Of a stretch of DNA of 64,000 bases, positions 21,943-32,190 are shown piece after piece. The DNA lies in NCBI GenBank assembly GCA_963778375.1, contig CAVZTX010000003.1, forward strand, positions 19,433 through 83,432, in the 5' to 3' direction. The stretch's first letter is position 1; every line of letters starts with the position of its first letter. The DNA comes from CAVZTX01 sp963778375 (GTDB taxonomy: Bacteria > Chloroflexota > Ktedonobacteria > Ktedonobacterales > Ktedonobacteraceae). The translations under genes were made by a program, and so were the position numbers. A model generated the notes under the pieces. That model was not told the origin of the DNA, searched no databases, and was given only the letters and a program-made list of their open reading frames with translations.

Positions 21943-23526
21943 TTAGTGAAAACTTATAGAATCTATTGCTTGCGGTTCCGGGTTCATCTCAGGGTCGAGG
22001 ATGACGGAAGCTTCTGCCGATGCTTTGTAGGAATACTGGTCAGCACCTCCGCCGGGGAGCAGGAACATGGCAGCCAGACCGATCAACGATAGCATGAGCA
22101 TCAGGCCATAGACCCAGAATAGGCTATTTGAAAGGGCTACCTCTAACGAATGCAGGAAGGTGAATGGTAGCAAGGTACGTACATTGGGAGTAAGGAGCAC
22201 GTTGGCGGGAGCAATGTTGCGGGGTAGTTGTGCCACGACACTGGTGAAATGAGCGAAGATCGGCGGGAAGCGCATAGCCATCTGGGCATTGAGGATGGTT
22301 CCCATCACAGCAACGCCAACGGTGCCGCCAATCGTGCGGAAAAATTGGGTTGAGGCGGTAGCTACGCCACGCAAATTCCAGGGGACAGCGTTCTGTACAG
22401 CAAGCGTAAAGGCGATGCTAGCAAATCCCAGTCCAGCACCGATCAAGAGCATCGCTACGATAATAAAGGGTAGGCTTGTATCTACCGTGAAGAGGGTTGA
22501 CATGATGACACCCGCGGTAGCAAGAGCCATACCTATACTGGCAATAAAACGATAGCCATAACGGATGGCAATCCTGCCACCGATTGTGGATGCAATTGGC
22601 CACGCTAGCAACATTGGACCCAGCACAAGCCCTGCACTGGTAGCGGTTCCTCCTCTGACGCCTTGCACAAAAAGAGGTACGTAGGAGGAAACCCCAAACA
22701 TGACCACTCCTAAGATGACGCCGCCGATGCTGGAAATCGAGATGATGCGATTATCGAAGAGCGTCAAGGGCAGAATCGGTTCGGCAGCCCGCCGTTCCTG
22801 CCAGAGAAAGACACCAGTGAGTACGATGGCTAAAGCAAACAAACCGAGTATTTGAATCGAGTTCCATGCCCAGGCGGTACCTCCCTCGAGCATGGCAAAC
22901 AGTAGTGCTACAATTGCTCCTGTAAGCGTCAAGGTGCCGATGTAATCCAGTGAATGTTTCTTCCGCTCAACGCTTTCCTTTAGATAGATGGCCAGCAGTA
23001 CACACGAGATCAAGCCAAAGGGGATATTGATATAAAACACCCAGCGCCATGAAAAATGATCAACGATAATTCCACCTACAGCAGGGCCAACTACACTAGA
23101 TAAGCCCCACACGCCGCTAAACAATCCTTGAACTTTGGCACGTTCCTTGAGGGCATAGATATCACCGATGATGGTGAGTACGAGAGGAAGGACTGCGCCC
23201 GCACCTAGACCCTGGATTGCGCGGAAGATAATCAGTTGCTCCATACTTTGCGAGGCACCCGAAAGGATAGAGCCGAGCAGGAAGAGGCCAGAACCAAAAA
23301 GGAATATGGGCTTGCGGCCGTACAGATCGGCCAACTTGCCGTAGATAGGGACGGTAGTGGTTGAAGTGAGTAGGTAAGCGGAAAACACCCATGAATATAA
23401 AGAGATGCCGCCCAGTTTGCCAACGATGCTTGGCAGTGCCGTTCCTACGATAGTGGTGTCAAGCGCAGCCAGGAACATGCCGAGCATGAGGGCTATGGTG
23501 ACGATTATTTTTGCTTGTTTGGTCAT
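21943..23526 (-). CDS. DHA2-type MFS multidrug exporter
   Basis: A proton-driven efflux permease of the EmrB/QacA (14-TM) group; 527 residues fits. The N-terminal helix contains the DHA signature GMFLAALDTTIVGTALPSIV (residues about 15-34). The loop 2-3 motif A is GKLADLYGRKPIF, and antiporter motif C appears as GVWGLSSVVGPAVGG. Fourteen hydrophobic helices can be traced to FLLPGG near the end. It ends 8 bp from the opposite-strand GNAT gene. No TetR- or MarR-type repressor lies beside it. Substrates are unknown; a role in drug or metabolite export is a family-level inference. Confidence 0.9.
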   Translation of the reverse strand: MTKQAKIIVTIALMLGMFLAALDTTIVGTALPSIVGKLGGISLYSWVFSAYLLTSTTTVPIYGKLADLYGRKPIFLFGSGLFLLGSILSGASQSMEQLIIFRAIQGLGAGAVLPLVLTIIGDIYALKERAKVQGLFSGVWGLSSVVGPAVGGIIVDHFSWRWVFYINIPFGLISCVLLAIYLKESVERKKHSLDYIGTLTLTGAIVALLFAMLEGGTAWAWNSIQILGLFALAIVLTGVFLWQERRAAEPILPLTLFDNRIISISSIGGVILGVVMFGVSSYVPLFVQGVRGGTATSAGLVLGPMLLAWPIASTIGGRIAIRYGYRFIASIGMALATAGVIMSTLFTVDTSLPFIIVAMLLIGAGLGFASIAFTLAVQNAVPWNLRGVATASTQFFRTIGGTVGVAVMGTILNAQMAMRFPPIFAHFTSVVAQLPRNIAPANVLLTPNVRTLLPFTFLHSLEVALSNSLFWVYGLMLMLSLIGLAAMFLLPGGGADQYSYKASAEASVILDPEMNPEPQAIDSISFH

Positions 23527-24012
23527 GATTGCTTCCTAAACTCGAGTCATATAAATAAAATTAGTCAAACTTGTTATGTAAAGTACATGGAGGAAAACTT
23601 CTCACGGAAATGGATTCGGTGAGTACATTTGGTAATAACACTACTGGCTTGTTGGTTTATTCCAAGCTATGCATTCAGCCATCCACGCATAACGCTCTGG
23701 AGGCGGTGAGCGGATTGCGATAGTGACAGTAGTGACGCTTGTGCAGTGAGATTCACTGATGATGAGCGAATACCCGATGCCTAATGTTTACAAATATATC
23801 CAGCGCAACCTGGATACTGACAAAATGAAATAGAGCAGAAGGTGAGTCCGAAGGTTGGAGGAAGATTTCTATACTCCTTTTAGAAAGGAACACTGAATCT
23901 TTACCTCGATGAATATTGAATAGTCACGTTCAGATACTATCCTCTTGCAGGAGGGATTTTTATTGTCTTTTTCTTCCAACTGCAATTTTTACGTAGTGAT
24001 GGAGTATGTTCG
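23527..24012. other. 486-bp non-coding region upstream of the MBL-Rieske gene
   Basis: It lies between the divergent MFS exporter and the MBL-Rieske gene. It contains the left copy of the 90-bp direct repeat (23575-23665). The rest shows no reading frame with coding character. A polypyrimidine/T-rich stretch (23955-23980) follows GCAGGAGGGA at about 23947-23956, which has no start codon behind it. The ribosome site for the next gene is GATGGAG, 8 bp before ATG 24013. Confidence 0.6.
23575..23665. repeat. diverged direct repeat, left copy
   Basis: This 91-bp segment aligns with 25763-25852 in the same orientation. Both begin with TATGTAAAGT and end with TGTTGGTTTATTCCAA, and share GAAATG, TTC and AATAACA blocks between. 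By eye about 63 of 91 positions match with one gap. The pair flanks the MBL-Rieske gene. Confidence 0.7.
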
Positions 24013-25707
24013 ATGGATATTACATTGCTGGGTCAGGCCGGCTTTTTCATAGAAACTAAGCATGGCAGTATTTTGTGTGATCCCTGGTTCAATCCAGCAT
24101 ATTTTGCATCTTGGTTCCCATTTCCTAGCAACGAGGATGTGGACCTGGAAAAACTGGCCCATCCAACTTACTTATACATTTCTCATCTGCATTATGACCA
24201 TTTCGATCCAGAGTTTCTGCGTGAACATGTTTGGAAAGAGGCCATAGTGCTACTCCCCGACTATCCGCTGAACTTTTTGGAACGCGCTTTACGTGAACTT
24301 GGTTTTAGCAAATTTATACAGACGAAAAATGGGCAGGCAGTAGAAGTGGACGGACTGCGCTTCATGATTATGGCGATGATTGCGCCTAATGATGGCGCTA
24401 TTGGTGATTCTGGCTTGATGGTGGACGATGGCGAGGTGCGCATCTTTGATCAGAATGATTCGCGGCCTGTGGATATCGACCTATTGAAAAGTTTTGGGCC
24501 TTTCGACGCCCACTTTGTTCAGTACTCGGGTGCCAGTTGGTACCCCATGGCCTATCAGTTCCCGGAGAAGATGGTGCAAGCTCTGGGGCGTAAGAAACGT
24601 GAAAACCAGATGGCTCGAGCATTGAACTATGTATGCGAACTCGATGCCACATTTGTCATTCCATCGGCAGGACCGCCTTGCTTCCTGGATGAACACCTGT
24701 TTACCTACAACGATTTCGATCGTGATCCAACAAATACGTTTCCTGACCAAACGGTCTTTCTGGAGTATTTGCAAGAGCATGGATTGAATAACGGCCGATT
24801 AATGATTCCTGGAAGCGTCGCTACGTTGAGCAAGAGCGATTGTAGGGTGAAACATCCGTTGTCTGACGAGCAAGTAGAGGCCATATTTCGGGAGAAGCGT
24901 ACTTATCTGGAAGCCTATAAAGCACGTCAACAGCCGCGCATCGATGTAATCAAAGCTTCATGGCCACGCAACCAGGTAGATATTCTGGCTTCTTTGCGTG
25001 AATGGTTCGAACCGCTGCTTGAGAAGGCTGACCTGATTGCTATGGGCGTCAATGGACGTATATTGATCGACTGTGATGTGCAACAGATAGTGCTTGATTT
25101 CCACCTGCGTCGCGTGTATGCATGGGATGGCGAGGATTGGGATTACCGCTTCCATATTGACCCGGCTTTAATCGAGTACTGCATTGTGCATCACGAGGAA
25201 GATTGGGTCAACGCGATATTTCTCTCCTGCCGTTTTGAAGCTTGGCGCAAGGGTCCATACAACGAGTACCTGTACAATTTCTTCCGCTGCCTCGCCCCTG
25301 AGCGAATTCAATATGCCGAGAGGTATTATGCGCAACAACCAGCTGTGCTGCAACTGTGGGAAAGCCACGGCTATCGCATTCAGAGTCGTTGCCCTCATCT
25401 GAAGGCTGATCTCACACGCTTCGCACACATAGAGGATGGTATTTTGACATGTACAATGCATGGCTGGCAATTTGAGCTAGCTACTGGTCGCTGCCTTACA
25501 TCCGAGGGTCATCGAATCTATGCGAAGGCTATAAGTACGGAAGAAGCCGATGCAGATGCTCCCAATGGATCGGAGAAGCCTGGAGAAAGCAATGGCGGCA
25601 AGGAGACAGATGATCTCGCGGAGCGCATTAGAAAGCAATGCAAGGACTGCTGGTATACTCCCTCAAAGCGGCTAGAATCTCTCAAGAAAAGTATGTCTAA
25701 CACATAA
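24013..25707 (+). CDS. MBL-fold hydrolase with C-terminal Rieske domain (CMP-Neu5Ac hydroxylase-like)
   Basis: A 564-residue cytoplasmic protein. The N-terminal metallo-beta-lactamase domain (UlaG-like) has GQAGFFIETKHGSILCDPWF and the metal motif HLHYDHFD (His58, His60, Asp62, His63). The middle holds a helical region. Near the C-terminus is a Rieske [2Fe-2S] site, CPH (about 460-462) and CTMHGW (about 480-485), then an acidic linker and a CKDCW tail. CMP-N-acetylneuraminate hydroxylases combine the same two modules in the opposite order (Rieske first), so the reaction here is unknown; an oxygen-dependent hydroxylation is possible. No ferredoxin or reductase gene is adjacent. The gene stands alone between two diverged direct repeats, which may mark transfer as a unit. 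Confidence 0.75.
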   Translation: MDITLLGQAGFFIETKHGSILCDPWFNPAYFASWFPFPSNEDVDLEKLAHPTYLYISHLHYDHFDPEFLREHVWKEAIVLLPDYPLNFLERALRELGFSKFIQTKNGQAVEVDGLRFMIMAMIAPNDGAIGDSGLMVDDGEVRIFDQNDSRPVDIDLLKSFGPFDAHFVQYSGASWYPMAYQFPEKMVQALGRKKRENQMARALNYVCELDATFVIPSAGPPCFLDEHLFTYNDFDRDPTNTFPDQTVFLEYLQEHGLNNGRLMIPGSVATLSKSDCRVKHPLSDEQVEAIFREKRTYLEAYKARQQPRIDVIKASWPRNQVDILASLREWFEPLLEKADLIAMGVNGRILIDCDVQQIVLDFHLRRVYAWDGEDWDYRFHIDPALIEYCIVHHEEDWVNAIFLSCRFEAWRKGPYNEYLYNFFRCLAPERIQYAERYYAQQPAVLQLWESHGYRIQSRCPHLKADLTRFAHIEDGILTCTMHGWQFELATGRCLTSEGHRIYAKAISTEEADADAPNGSEKPGESNGGKETDDLAERIRKQCKDCWYTPSKRLESLKKSMSNT

Positions 25708-25762
25708 GTAACCCAGGAGTCACAAGGTTCTCAGGTAGGTAAATAACATTGGTTCAGTGTGC

Positions 25763-25852
25763 TATGTAAAGTTTTCAAAGGAAAGCAGCCACTGAAATGA
25801 GTTCAGCACGTGCATCTCATAATAACATTGCTGACCTGTTGGTTTATTCCAA
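25763..25852. repeat. diverged direct repeat, right copy
   Basis: This is the partner of 23575-23665, located 55 bp after the stop of the MBL-Rieske gene. The last 16 bases (TGTTGGTTTATTCCAA) are identical in both. No inverted ends or transposase are present. It could be a duplicated regulatory region or the scar of an insertion. Confidence 0.7.
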
Positions 25853-25958
25853 AAATTGGCGCTTGGTGTGAGGAAGGAATGCAATAACTAAAAGATGTCT
25901 GAGATGACCAAGTATTGTATATCTTTGCACCAGGCCTTCTCCAATGGTGGGTATACAT

Positions 25959-28856
25959 TCAAAAAGGTTCGATCACACCATCACGGATACAAAGGCTTCG
26001 CATATCGCATTTCTTACATACATTAGGATGAGGAGGAATTGTTATGTCAAAGTCTCTTGCCTGGATATGAGCAACTTTCGCTTCAAACTGCTCTACCGTC
26101 CTCTCTGCTTTCTCTTGTTGATAATGAAAGACAACTAGAGCATCTTTCTTGAGCGGTTCTTCAGTCCAGTAGAGAAGCAGTCGTTCAGGTCGTTTGTTAT
26201 TACGTTGTTCCAGAGCATGAGCATACATGTACAATTGTCTTTCGCAGGTTTCCAGATAGTCAGGGTCATCAGTGAATTGTCGGCCTGTTTTAAAATCCAG
26301 TATCTCCTGCGATCCATTATGTTCCAAGATTACATCTAAGACACCAGTAAGTATGTAGTCTGCCTTATCAATTGAGATCCGCTCCTCAACTTGCTTTATA
26401 TGAAATATCTCTAATTGATTCTGGCGAAAGTAGTTTATGACTTGCTCGAAAGCTTTTTCCTTTCTGCTGGCGTCTATTACAGCCATATTGGTTTTGGAAA
26501 GGAATGTGAACGTCTGGTCGAATAATTCTTTTAATTTTGCCTCTGTCAGGACCGCAAACTGACCATCAAGCACAATGCGGTGAATCGTCTCGAGCGTTTG
26601 ATGCACCAGGAGGCCAAAGAAGTTATCAGCGGTATGCGATGGAGCGAATTTATAATGACGATAATATTGATACTGTCTGGGACAGGTTTCGTATATCGCA
26701 ATATGACTGGTAAAACTATAACGAGGCTTCGTTAACGACCGCTTATTTCTTTCGAATGTTTTTATGCCCATCAAATTTCCTCGAGCATCAGGCCATCTTG
26801 GTAATCCTCGCATTATTCCATAGAAGTGTGGCGAAATTCTTTTATGCTGATTTCCTGTCAATACAAGTAAATCTATGGCTCGACTGAAGGCAACGTAGTA
26901 CAATCGTGCGAAATCGAACAGGGGAATTTTCTCAGCAGGTTCAGACTGTGGCCTCTGATAAAAACGCTGTAGCCTTCTATCAATTTCCTCTACAGATGAC
27001 AATTGTCTGTTGAGACTCCCAACCACTACGACAGGAAACTCTAACCCTTTAGCCTGATGAATTGTCATCACCAATACACGACCTTCTGGAAAGGGTTGTT
27101 CAGGATTCTCATATTGGTTCATCCCATCCTCATGCAGGAGGCACAGGAATTTATTAAAGAAATACGAGGTCAGTTCTTCTCTATTCTCGTAACAGATATC
27201 TTCATAGTGGTAATACCTCTGAAACGTTTCCAATAGTTGGGAGAACATCACTAGATTTTGCATTTTATTCTCATCATTGAGAAACAAAGTGAATGGTTCC
27301 ATCGCGAGAAGAGCATAGAAGTAATCGGCAAGACACTTATTCAGCTTCTGCCCCTCAGTAAGCTGAGCAATCTCTGCTGTACATGTCTCTAAAAGTGTCT
27401 CTAGCGAGCTATGCATTTCACAAACCTTAATAAGGCTTGTAGAACAGTCTTTCAAATACTGATACAGGTTCGTATGCCCTACGGTATCCCGAAATAATCC
27501 GCCTATGTAGTTTAAAATGCGCCTAAAGCAACCGATTATAAGCTGTACTTCTTCCTGATCGAAATAGGTTCCGGTACGCGGGCAAAATACCTCGATACCC
27601 TTTTCTTGTAGCGCCTGTACATAGACATTACTTCTGAATGTCTTGACACTTTCCAAAAGCAAAGCTACCTGGTTGTAATCAGTGATTTTGCCTTTCTCAA
27701 AGAGAAAGGCAATCAATTCTGCGAATTGCTGCGCCTCATCATAGGGGTCTCGTCTATAGATAGAAAGGACAGCCGGGTATTCTGCATCTTCCTTCTCAGC
27801 ACAAGATTGCATCTTATCCCTAAATCGATAACCCTCCCAATTAATCGAAGACATCCAGTTGTCGTAGGCCTCTACAATTGCAGGATGAGAACGGTAGTTT
27901 GTTGTAAGTCGTACTTCCTCTACTTTTATGCCGACATCAAAGTTCTGCGGAAAATTGCGCAAATTTTGCACTGTTGCTCCTCGAAACCTGTAGAGGGACT
28001 GGTCTTCGTCGCCAACCACGCAAATATTATTGGTCTGAGAAGCCAACCTGATCAATATCTGCTCCTGGATATAATTTGTGTCCTGGTACTCATCGACAAG
28101 CACATAACGAATATCCTTCATAATATAAGCTGAGGTTCTCGGCTCTTTTAAGAGCCCATAGGCCATCTTTTGTAAGTGAGCGAAATCTATACAGTTGTTC
28201 TGAACCAGTAAGTTTCGATACTCACTATACGCTTTTGCTAAATTCGATAAGAGATAATCTTGCAAGGGAATGAGTTGCCCAACTTTAATCAGCTCTTCAG
28301 TTATCTTTTCAAAGTACTTTTGCAACTGTTTTACAATAGCCCATTTCAATTCCCATCAATTCACGAAAAAATGGATGTTCTTGCCACAGATTACATCCAG
28401 ATTTTCAAAAATGAATAGACGTTGAGTTAGTTGATCTAATGTCACATAATTGGTGCCTAGAGGTGGCAACTGATGGTCAGCAGTCGGTACACGGTGCAAG
28501 TTTTCTGTAATGATGCCATTACAAATACCATGAATCGTACCAATACGCATTTGCGATATATCTTCAGGATATTCTAATTTGTGAGCAATTACGGAAAGGC
28601 GATCTTGGATCTCGAAAGCTGCTTTTTCAGTATAGGTACAGAGTACGAGTTGCTGTGGGGAGGCCTTCTTAAGGAGCAACAGGTTCATGGCTCGCAGAGT
28701 CAAGCAATGGGTTTTGCCGGAACCAGGGCCTGCGATGACCATCATTGGTCCATTATCATGGATTACAATTTCGCGCTGTTCTTCGTTTAGTTGTTGAAAA
28801 TTATCTAATAGTTCTGGGGCGATACTATCTGTCATAAGTTCTGAAGTAATGGTCAT
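25959..28856 (-). pseudogene. UvrD/PcrA-like helicase fused to Fe-S PD-(D/E)XK nuclease, in-frame TGA
   Basis: Superfamily I DNA helicase-nuclease for DNA repair. ATG 28856 follows GGAGGTG. Helicase motifs in order: I AGPGSGKTH, II LVDEYQDTN, III GDEDQSLYRFRGA, IV TTNYRSHP, V TIHQAKGLEFPVVVVGS, VI LYYVAFSRAIDLLVLTG. The C-terminal nuclease has GVLDVILEHNG, ILDFKTG, QLYMYAHAL, and four cysteines (ETCPRQY early, then CKKCDMRSLC at the end) as in AddB/Cas4-type Fe-S nucleases. The only defect is a TGA at 28358-28356 (codon 167), with the same frame open on both sides. It is thus a point nonsense change or error rather than an indel. A TTG restart at 28349 would lack motif I. It stands alone, without an AddB or RecC partner. 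Confidence 0.82.
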
Positions 28857-29199
28857 AACACCTCCACATAAGCCTGAATTACCACAAAATGAATAATACT
28901 GAATGCATTTCTCATAGAGAAATAGGAGGGAGATACAAGTATTATATAAGTATGCCTGCATACTTATCAATAATTTTTGTTGTAATTTCTTTACGTGTTC
29001 GGTTAAGTTTTCTCAACCAATTTGATCCTCAAAGTGTCTTCCTAGTGCAAGCTGAGATTAGCCTTTTACTCGTCTCGATCTTAAGATGTAATAGCCAATT
29101 AGTACATCATAAAAGCGTTACGAGTTACACAATAGCGCCTATCTCGTTGCGATTTTGGGTTAAATAGCATATAATCTCCATTGCAAATGGAGGTAATGT
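28857..29199. other. 343-bp divergent intergenic region
   Basis: It separates the helicase (minus) from the BTAD regulator (plus). It holds the helicase ribosome site at its left end and a well-formed plus-strand promoter at its right end. A single CGTTACGA (29116-29123) occurs here but lacks the second copy seen at 37.1 and 55.2 kb. No coding frame is convincing. Confidence 0.6.
29147..29175 (+). promoter_or_regulatory. sigma-70-type promoter of the BTAD regulator gene
   Basis: The -35 TTGCGA (29147-29152) and the perfect -10 TATAAT (29170-29175) are separated by 17 bp. Transcription would start near 29182, giving a leader of about 18 nt that contains GGAGG (29189-29193), six bases before ATG 29200. 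Confidence 0.65.
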
Positions 29200-32190
29200 A
29201 TGTCAAGGCTTGCCATTTCTTTGCTGGGTTCGCCACGGATAGAGCGTGACAATATACTGATCGATGTGGATACGCGCAAGGCGATTGCGTTAATTGCTTA
29301 TCTTGCTGTCAGTCGGCAACGGCAGAGTCGTGATGCATTGGCAAATCTGCTGTGGCCGGAATATGATCAGCCGCACGCACGCGCTACTCTACGGCGTACG
29401 CTTTCCACACTTAACAAGGCGCTTGAGGGTCCCTGGTTGAATGTTGACCGCGAAACGATTGGGCTGGAAGCTAGTCCTGATCTCTGGATAGATGTGGTAG
29501 TCTTTTACAAGCGGCTGGAAGAGTGCCGTACACACGGGCACCCGGCAGCAGAGACTTGCCTAGATTGCCTGATGCCTCTGACTGAGGCGGTAGCACTCTA
29601 TCGCGATGATTTCCTGGTCGGCTTCAGCTTGCGCGATAGTCCCAACTTTGACGACTGGCAGTTCTATCAGGCCGATAGCTTACGCAGAGAATTTGCTTCG
29701 ACGCTCGAGCGGCTTGTACATTGCCACAGTGTTCTTGGTGATTTTGAGGCAGCCATTACATACGCACGACGCTGGTTGGCGCTTGATCGTTTGCACGAGC
29801 CTGCACACCGTGTCTTGATGCAGTTGTATGCCTGGTCGGATCAGCGGGCTGCTGCTCTGCACCAGTACCGGGAATGCGTGCAGGTACTTGAACAGGAACT
29901 GGGTGTGGCTCCCCTTGAGTCAACAACACGGCTCTACCAGGCCATCAAAGAAAATCAGGCACCACAACCTCCCGTTCAACAACAGGCGGCTATTGCTGTT
30001 CTCGAAAAGGGTGCGGAGCATGGCAGTTCGTTGGTAGAGGACATCCTGGTTGACTCGGCTCTTGCCGGTGTACTGCAATCTCCTGCTTCAAATGCCGCTT
30101 ATCCCCTAGTAGGACGAACAGCCGAATTCTCAACGTTACTCCAGGCATATGATTCTATCGGGAATAGCGGTCGGGTGATCATCCTGGAGGGGGAAGCTGG
30201 TATTGGAAAAACGCGACTGGCAGAGGAGTACCTGTCCCAGGTTCAGACAAGAGGAGCAACTGTGATTGCTGCACGGTGTTATGAAGGGGAGACGGAGCTG
30301 GCTTATGGGCCTGTGGTCGCGGGATTGCGCTCTGCCATTGCGCATAAGAACGACACTCGCTGGTTGGAGGGAATACCTGCTACCTGGTTGAGCGAAGCTG
30401 CCCGTTTATTACCAGAACTTGTCAGTATGCGTCCTGGTCTGCCACCTGCTCCACCGCTCGATAGTCCAGGCGTACAGAGCCAATTCTTCGAAGGACTAAG
30501 ACAAGTGCTGTTAGCGGTTTGTAGGGATGGTGGCAATGGTGAACATCCGGGAGTGCTTTTTTTCGATGATGTGCATTGGGCGGATGGAGCATCGCTGGAA
30601 CTGCTGACTTATATGGTGCGGCGGCTACGCGAACAACCTTTGTGTTTGATGTTTACCTGGCGCAACAGACAGTTAAGCGGGGATTCGCGATTAAATCATC
30701 TATTGGCCGAGGCTCAGAGGTTTGGCCTAGCAACAATTCTGGCTTTGTCGCGTTTGAGCGGGTCTACTATAAAAGAATTGGTGCAGTCTATTACAGGGGA
30801 ATCAAAAGAATCCGCAGGACTCTCTGAACGGCTCTACCAGGAGACGGAGGGGATTCCATTCTTTCTCACAGAATATCTGGCAGCGATTGCAAGAGGGGTA
30901 TTGGCTCCTGAAAATAAGGAATGGGCGCTGCCGGGCGGGGTACGTGATTTGTTGCATTCACGGCTGGCGGCGGTAAGCGAAATCGGTTCGCAGTTGCTCA
31001 CTACTGCTGCTGTTGTTGGGCGGTCGTTTGATTTCGATACTCTGCGGGAGGCGAGTGGTCGCAGCGAGGAAGAGACGGTGATAGCGCTGGAAGAGTTGAT
31101 TGCGCAAGGGTTGGTCGAGGAAGTGCGAGGCGGCTCAAACGAAAGAGCGCTGACCTATGACTTCTGCTACGAGAACCTGCGAGCGCTGGTATACGAGGAA
31201 ACCAGCCTCGCGAGACGACGTCTCCTGCACCGGCGCATTGCCGAAGCACTTGCAGGTCGTGCGCGAGGACATTCAGAAATCGGTGTGCTGCCTGATACGA
31301 TTGCGCGGCATTACCAGATGGCCGGAAATGACGCAGCGGCTGCGAATTATTTCAAGATTGCGGGTGAACGGGCACGGGCTTTGTATGCTAATAAGGAAGC
31401 CCTGGCCCATTTTCGCATGGCGTTAGCACTAGGATATCCTGATAGCGCGGGGCTACATGAGGCTATAGGCGACCTGCATACACTACTAGGGGAATATAAT
31501 GCGGCGTTGAAAAGCTATGAAACGGCGGCTGCCCTTTGTAATCCGGCTGCGCTTGCAAATGTGGAGCATAAACTTGGTATCGTTTACCAGCGCCGTGGTG
31601 AGTGGGAACTAGCGGAAAGCCATCTGGAGGCCGCACTGCACGCCCTTGAAGATGCAGAGTCGGCTGGTGAGCGAGCCAAAATCTATATTGATTGGAGCCT
31701 TATCGCGCATCACAGGGACGAGATTAGCCAGGCGTTGGAGCTAGCTCAGGAGGCATTGAAGCTGGCAGAAACCGCTCAGGATATGCGGGCGTTAGCTCAG
31801 GCCCATAATTTGTTGGGTATTCTGGCTAATAGCCAGGGAAATGTTGAAGGGGCACGCCACCTCCTTGAGCGCAGTCTTGCTTTAGCAGAACGTCTGAATG
31901 ATCCGGTTATCCGCGTGGCGGCGCTGAATAATCTGGCCCTTGCTTACAGAAACAGCGGCGCTATCGATCAAGCGCTTGCGCTGTCTGAAACTGCTCTGGC
32001 ACTCTGTGCCTCGCTGGGGGATCGCCATCGAGAAGCGGCGCTACACAGCAATATGGCCGATTTGTTGCATGCGGCAGGCAGGACCCAGGATGCGATGTCT
32101 CACTTGACGAAGTCAGTGAGTATTTTAAGCGAAATCGGTGAGGAGGCGGGTACGCTGCAGCCTGAAATATGGAAGCTCACTGAGTGGTAG
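29200..32190 (+). CDS. BTAD/AAA/TPR (SARP-like STAND) transcriptional regulator
   Basis: A 996-residue cytoplasmic regulator. Residues 1-95 look like a winged-helix output domain (LLWPEYDQPHARATLRRTLS), followed by a bacterial transcriptional activation domain of helical repeats (to about 250; RWLALDRLHEPAHRVLMQLY). The AAA/STAND ATPase has VGRTAEF, Walker A GEAGIGKTR near 331 and Walker B LFFDDVHWAD near 451-460. The C-terminal third (about 750-985) consists of TPR units (ALAQAHNLLGILANSQGN, ALNNLALAYRNSGAIDQAL). No C-terminal LuxR HTH is present. Such proteins switch on target genes after ligand or partner binding. Targets are unknown. Its stop abuts the stop of the convergent FAD enzyme. 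Confidence 0.85.
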   Translation: MSRLAISLLGSPRIERDNILIDVDTRKAIALIAYLAVSRQRQSRDALANLLWPEYDQPHARATLRRTLSTLNKALEGPWLNVDRETIGLEASPDLWIDVVVFYKRLEECRTHGHPAAETCLDCLMPLTEAVALYRDDFLVGFSLRDSPNFDDWQFYQADSLRREFASTLERLVHCHSVLGDFEAAITYARRWLALDRLHEPAHRVLMQLYAWSDQRAAALHQYRECVQVLEQELGVAPLESTTRLYQAIKENQAPQPPVQQQAAIAVLEKGAEHGSSLVEDILVDSALAGVLQSPASNAAYPLVGRTAEFSTLLQAYDSIGNSGRVIILEGEAGIGKTRLAEEYLSQVQTRGATVIAARCYEGETELAYGPVVAGLRSAIAHKNDTRWLEGIPATWLSEAARLLPELVSMRPGLPPAPPLDSPGVQSQFFEGLRQVLLAVCRDGGNGEHPGVLFFDDVHWADGASLELLTYMVRRLREQPLCLMFTWRNRQLSGDSRLNHLLAEAQRFGLATILALSRLSGSTIKELVQSITGESKESAGLSERLYQETEGIPFFLTEYLAAIARGVLAPENKEWALPGGVRDLLHSRLAAVSEIGSQLLTTAAVVGRSFDFDTLREASGRSEEETVIALEELIAQGLVEEVRGGSNERALTYDFCYENLRALVYEETSLARRRLLHRRIAEALAGRARGHSEIGVLPDTIARHYQMAGNDAAAANYFKIAGERARALYANKEALAHFRMALALGYPDSAGLHEAIGDLHTLLGEYNAALKSYETAAALCNPAALANVEHKLGIVYQRRGEWELAESHLEAALHALEDAESAGERAKIYIDWSLIAHHRDEISQALELAQEALKLAETAQDMRALAQAHNLLGILANSQGNVEGARHLLERSLALAERLNDPVIRVAALNNLALAYRNSGAIDQALALSETALALCASLGDRHREAALHSNMADLLHAAGRTQDAMSHLTKSVSILSEIGEEAGTLQPEIWKLTEW

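Noticed and set aside
23575..25852. Composite transposon explanation for the direct repeats
   Set aside because: Repeats are only 90 bp, strongly diverged, without open frame or terminal inverted repeats, and no target-site duplication was seen.
28356..28358. Selenocysteine or recoded TGA in the helicase
   Set aside because: No convincing SECIS-like hairpin was seen after the TGA, and the position is not a catalytic cysteine in this family; nonsense or error is simpler.
29116..29123. Single CGTTACGA before the BTAD regulator, as a third copy of the composite operator
   Set aside because: The second word on an 11-bp period, the GTCCC and the TACAAT spacing are all missing, and orientation to the gene is opposite.
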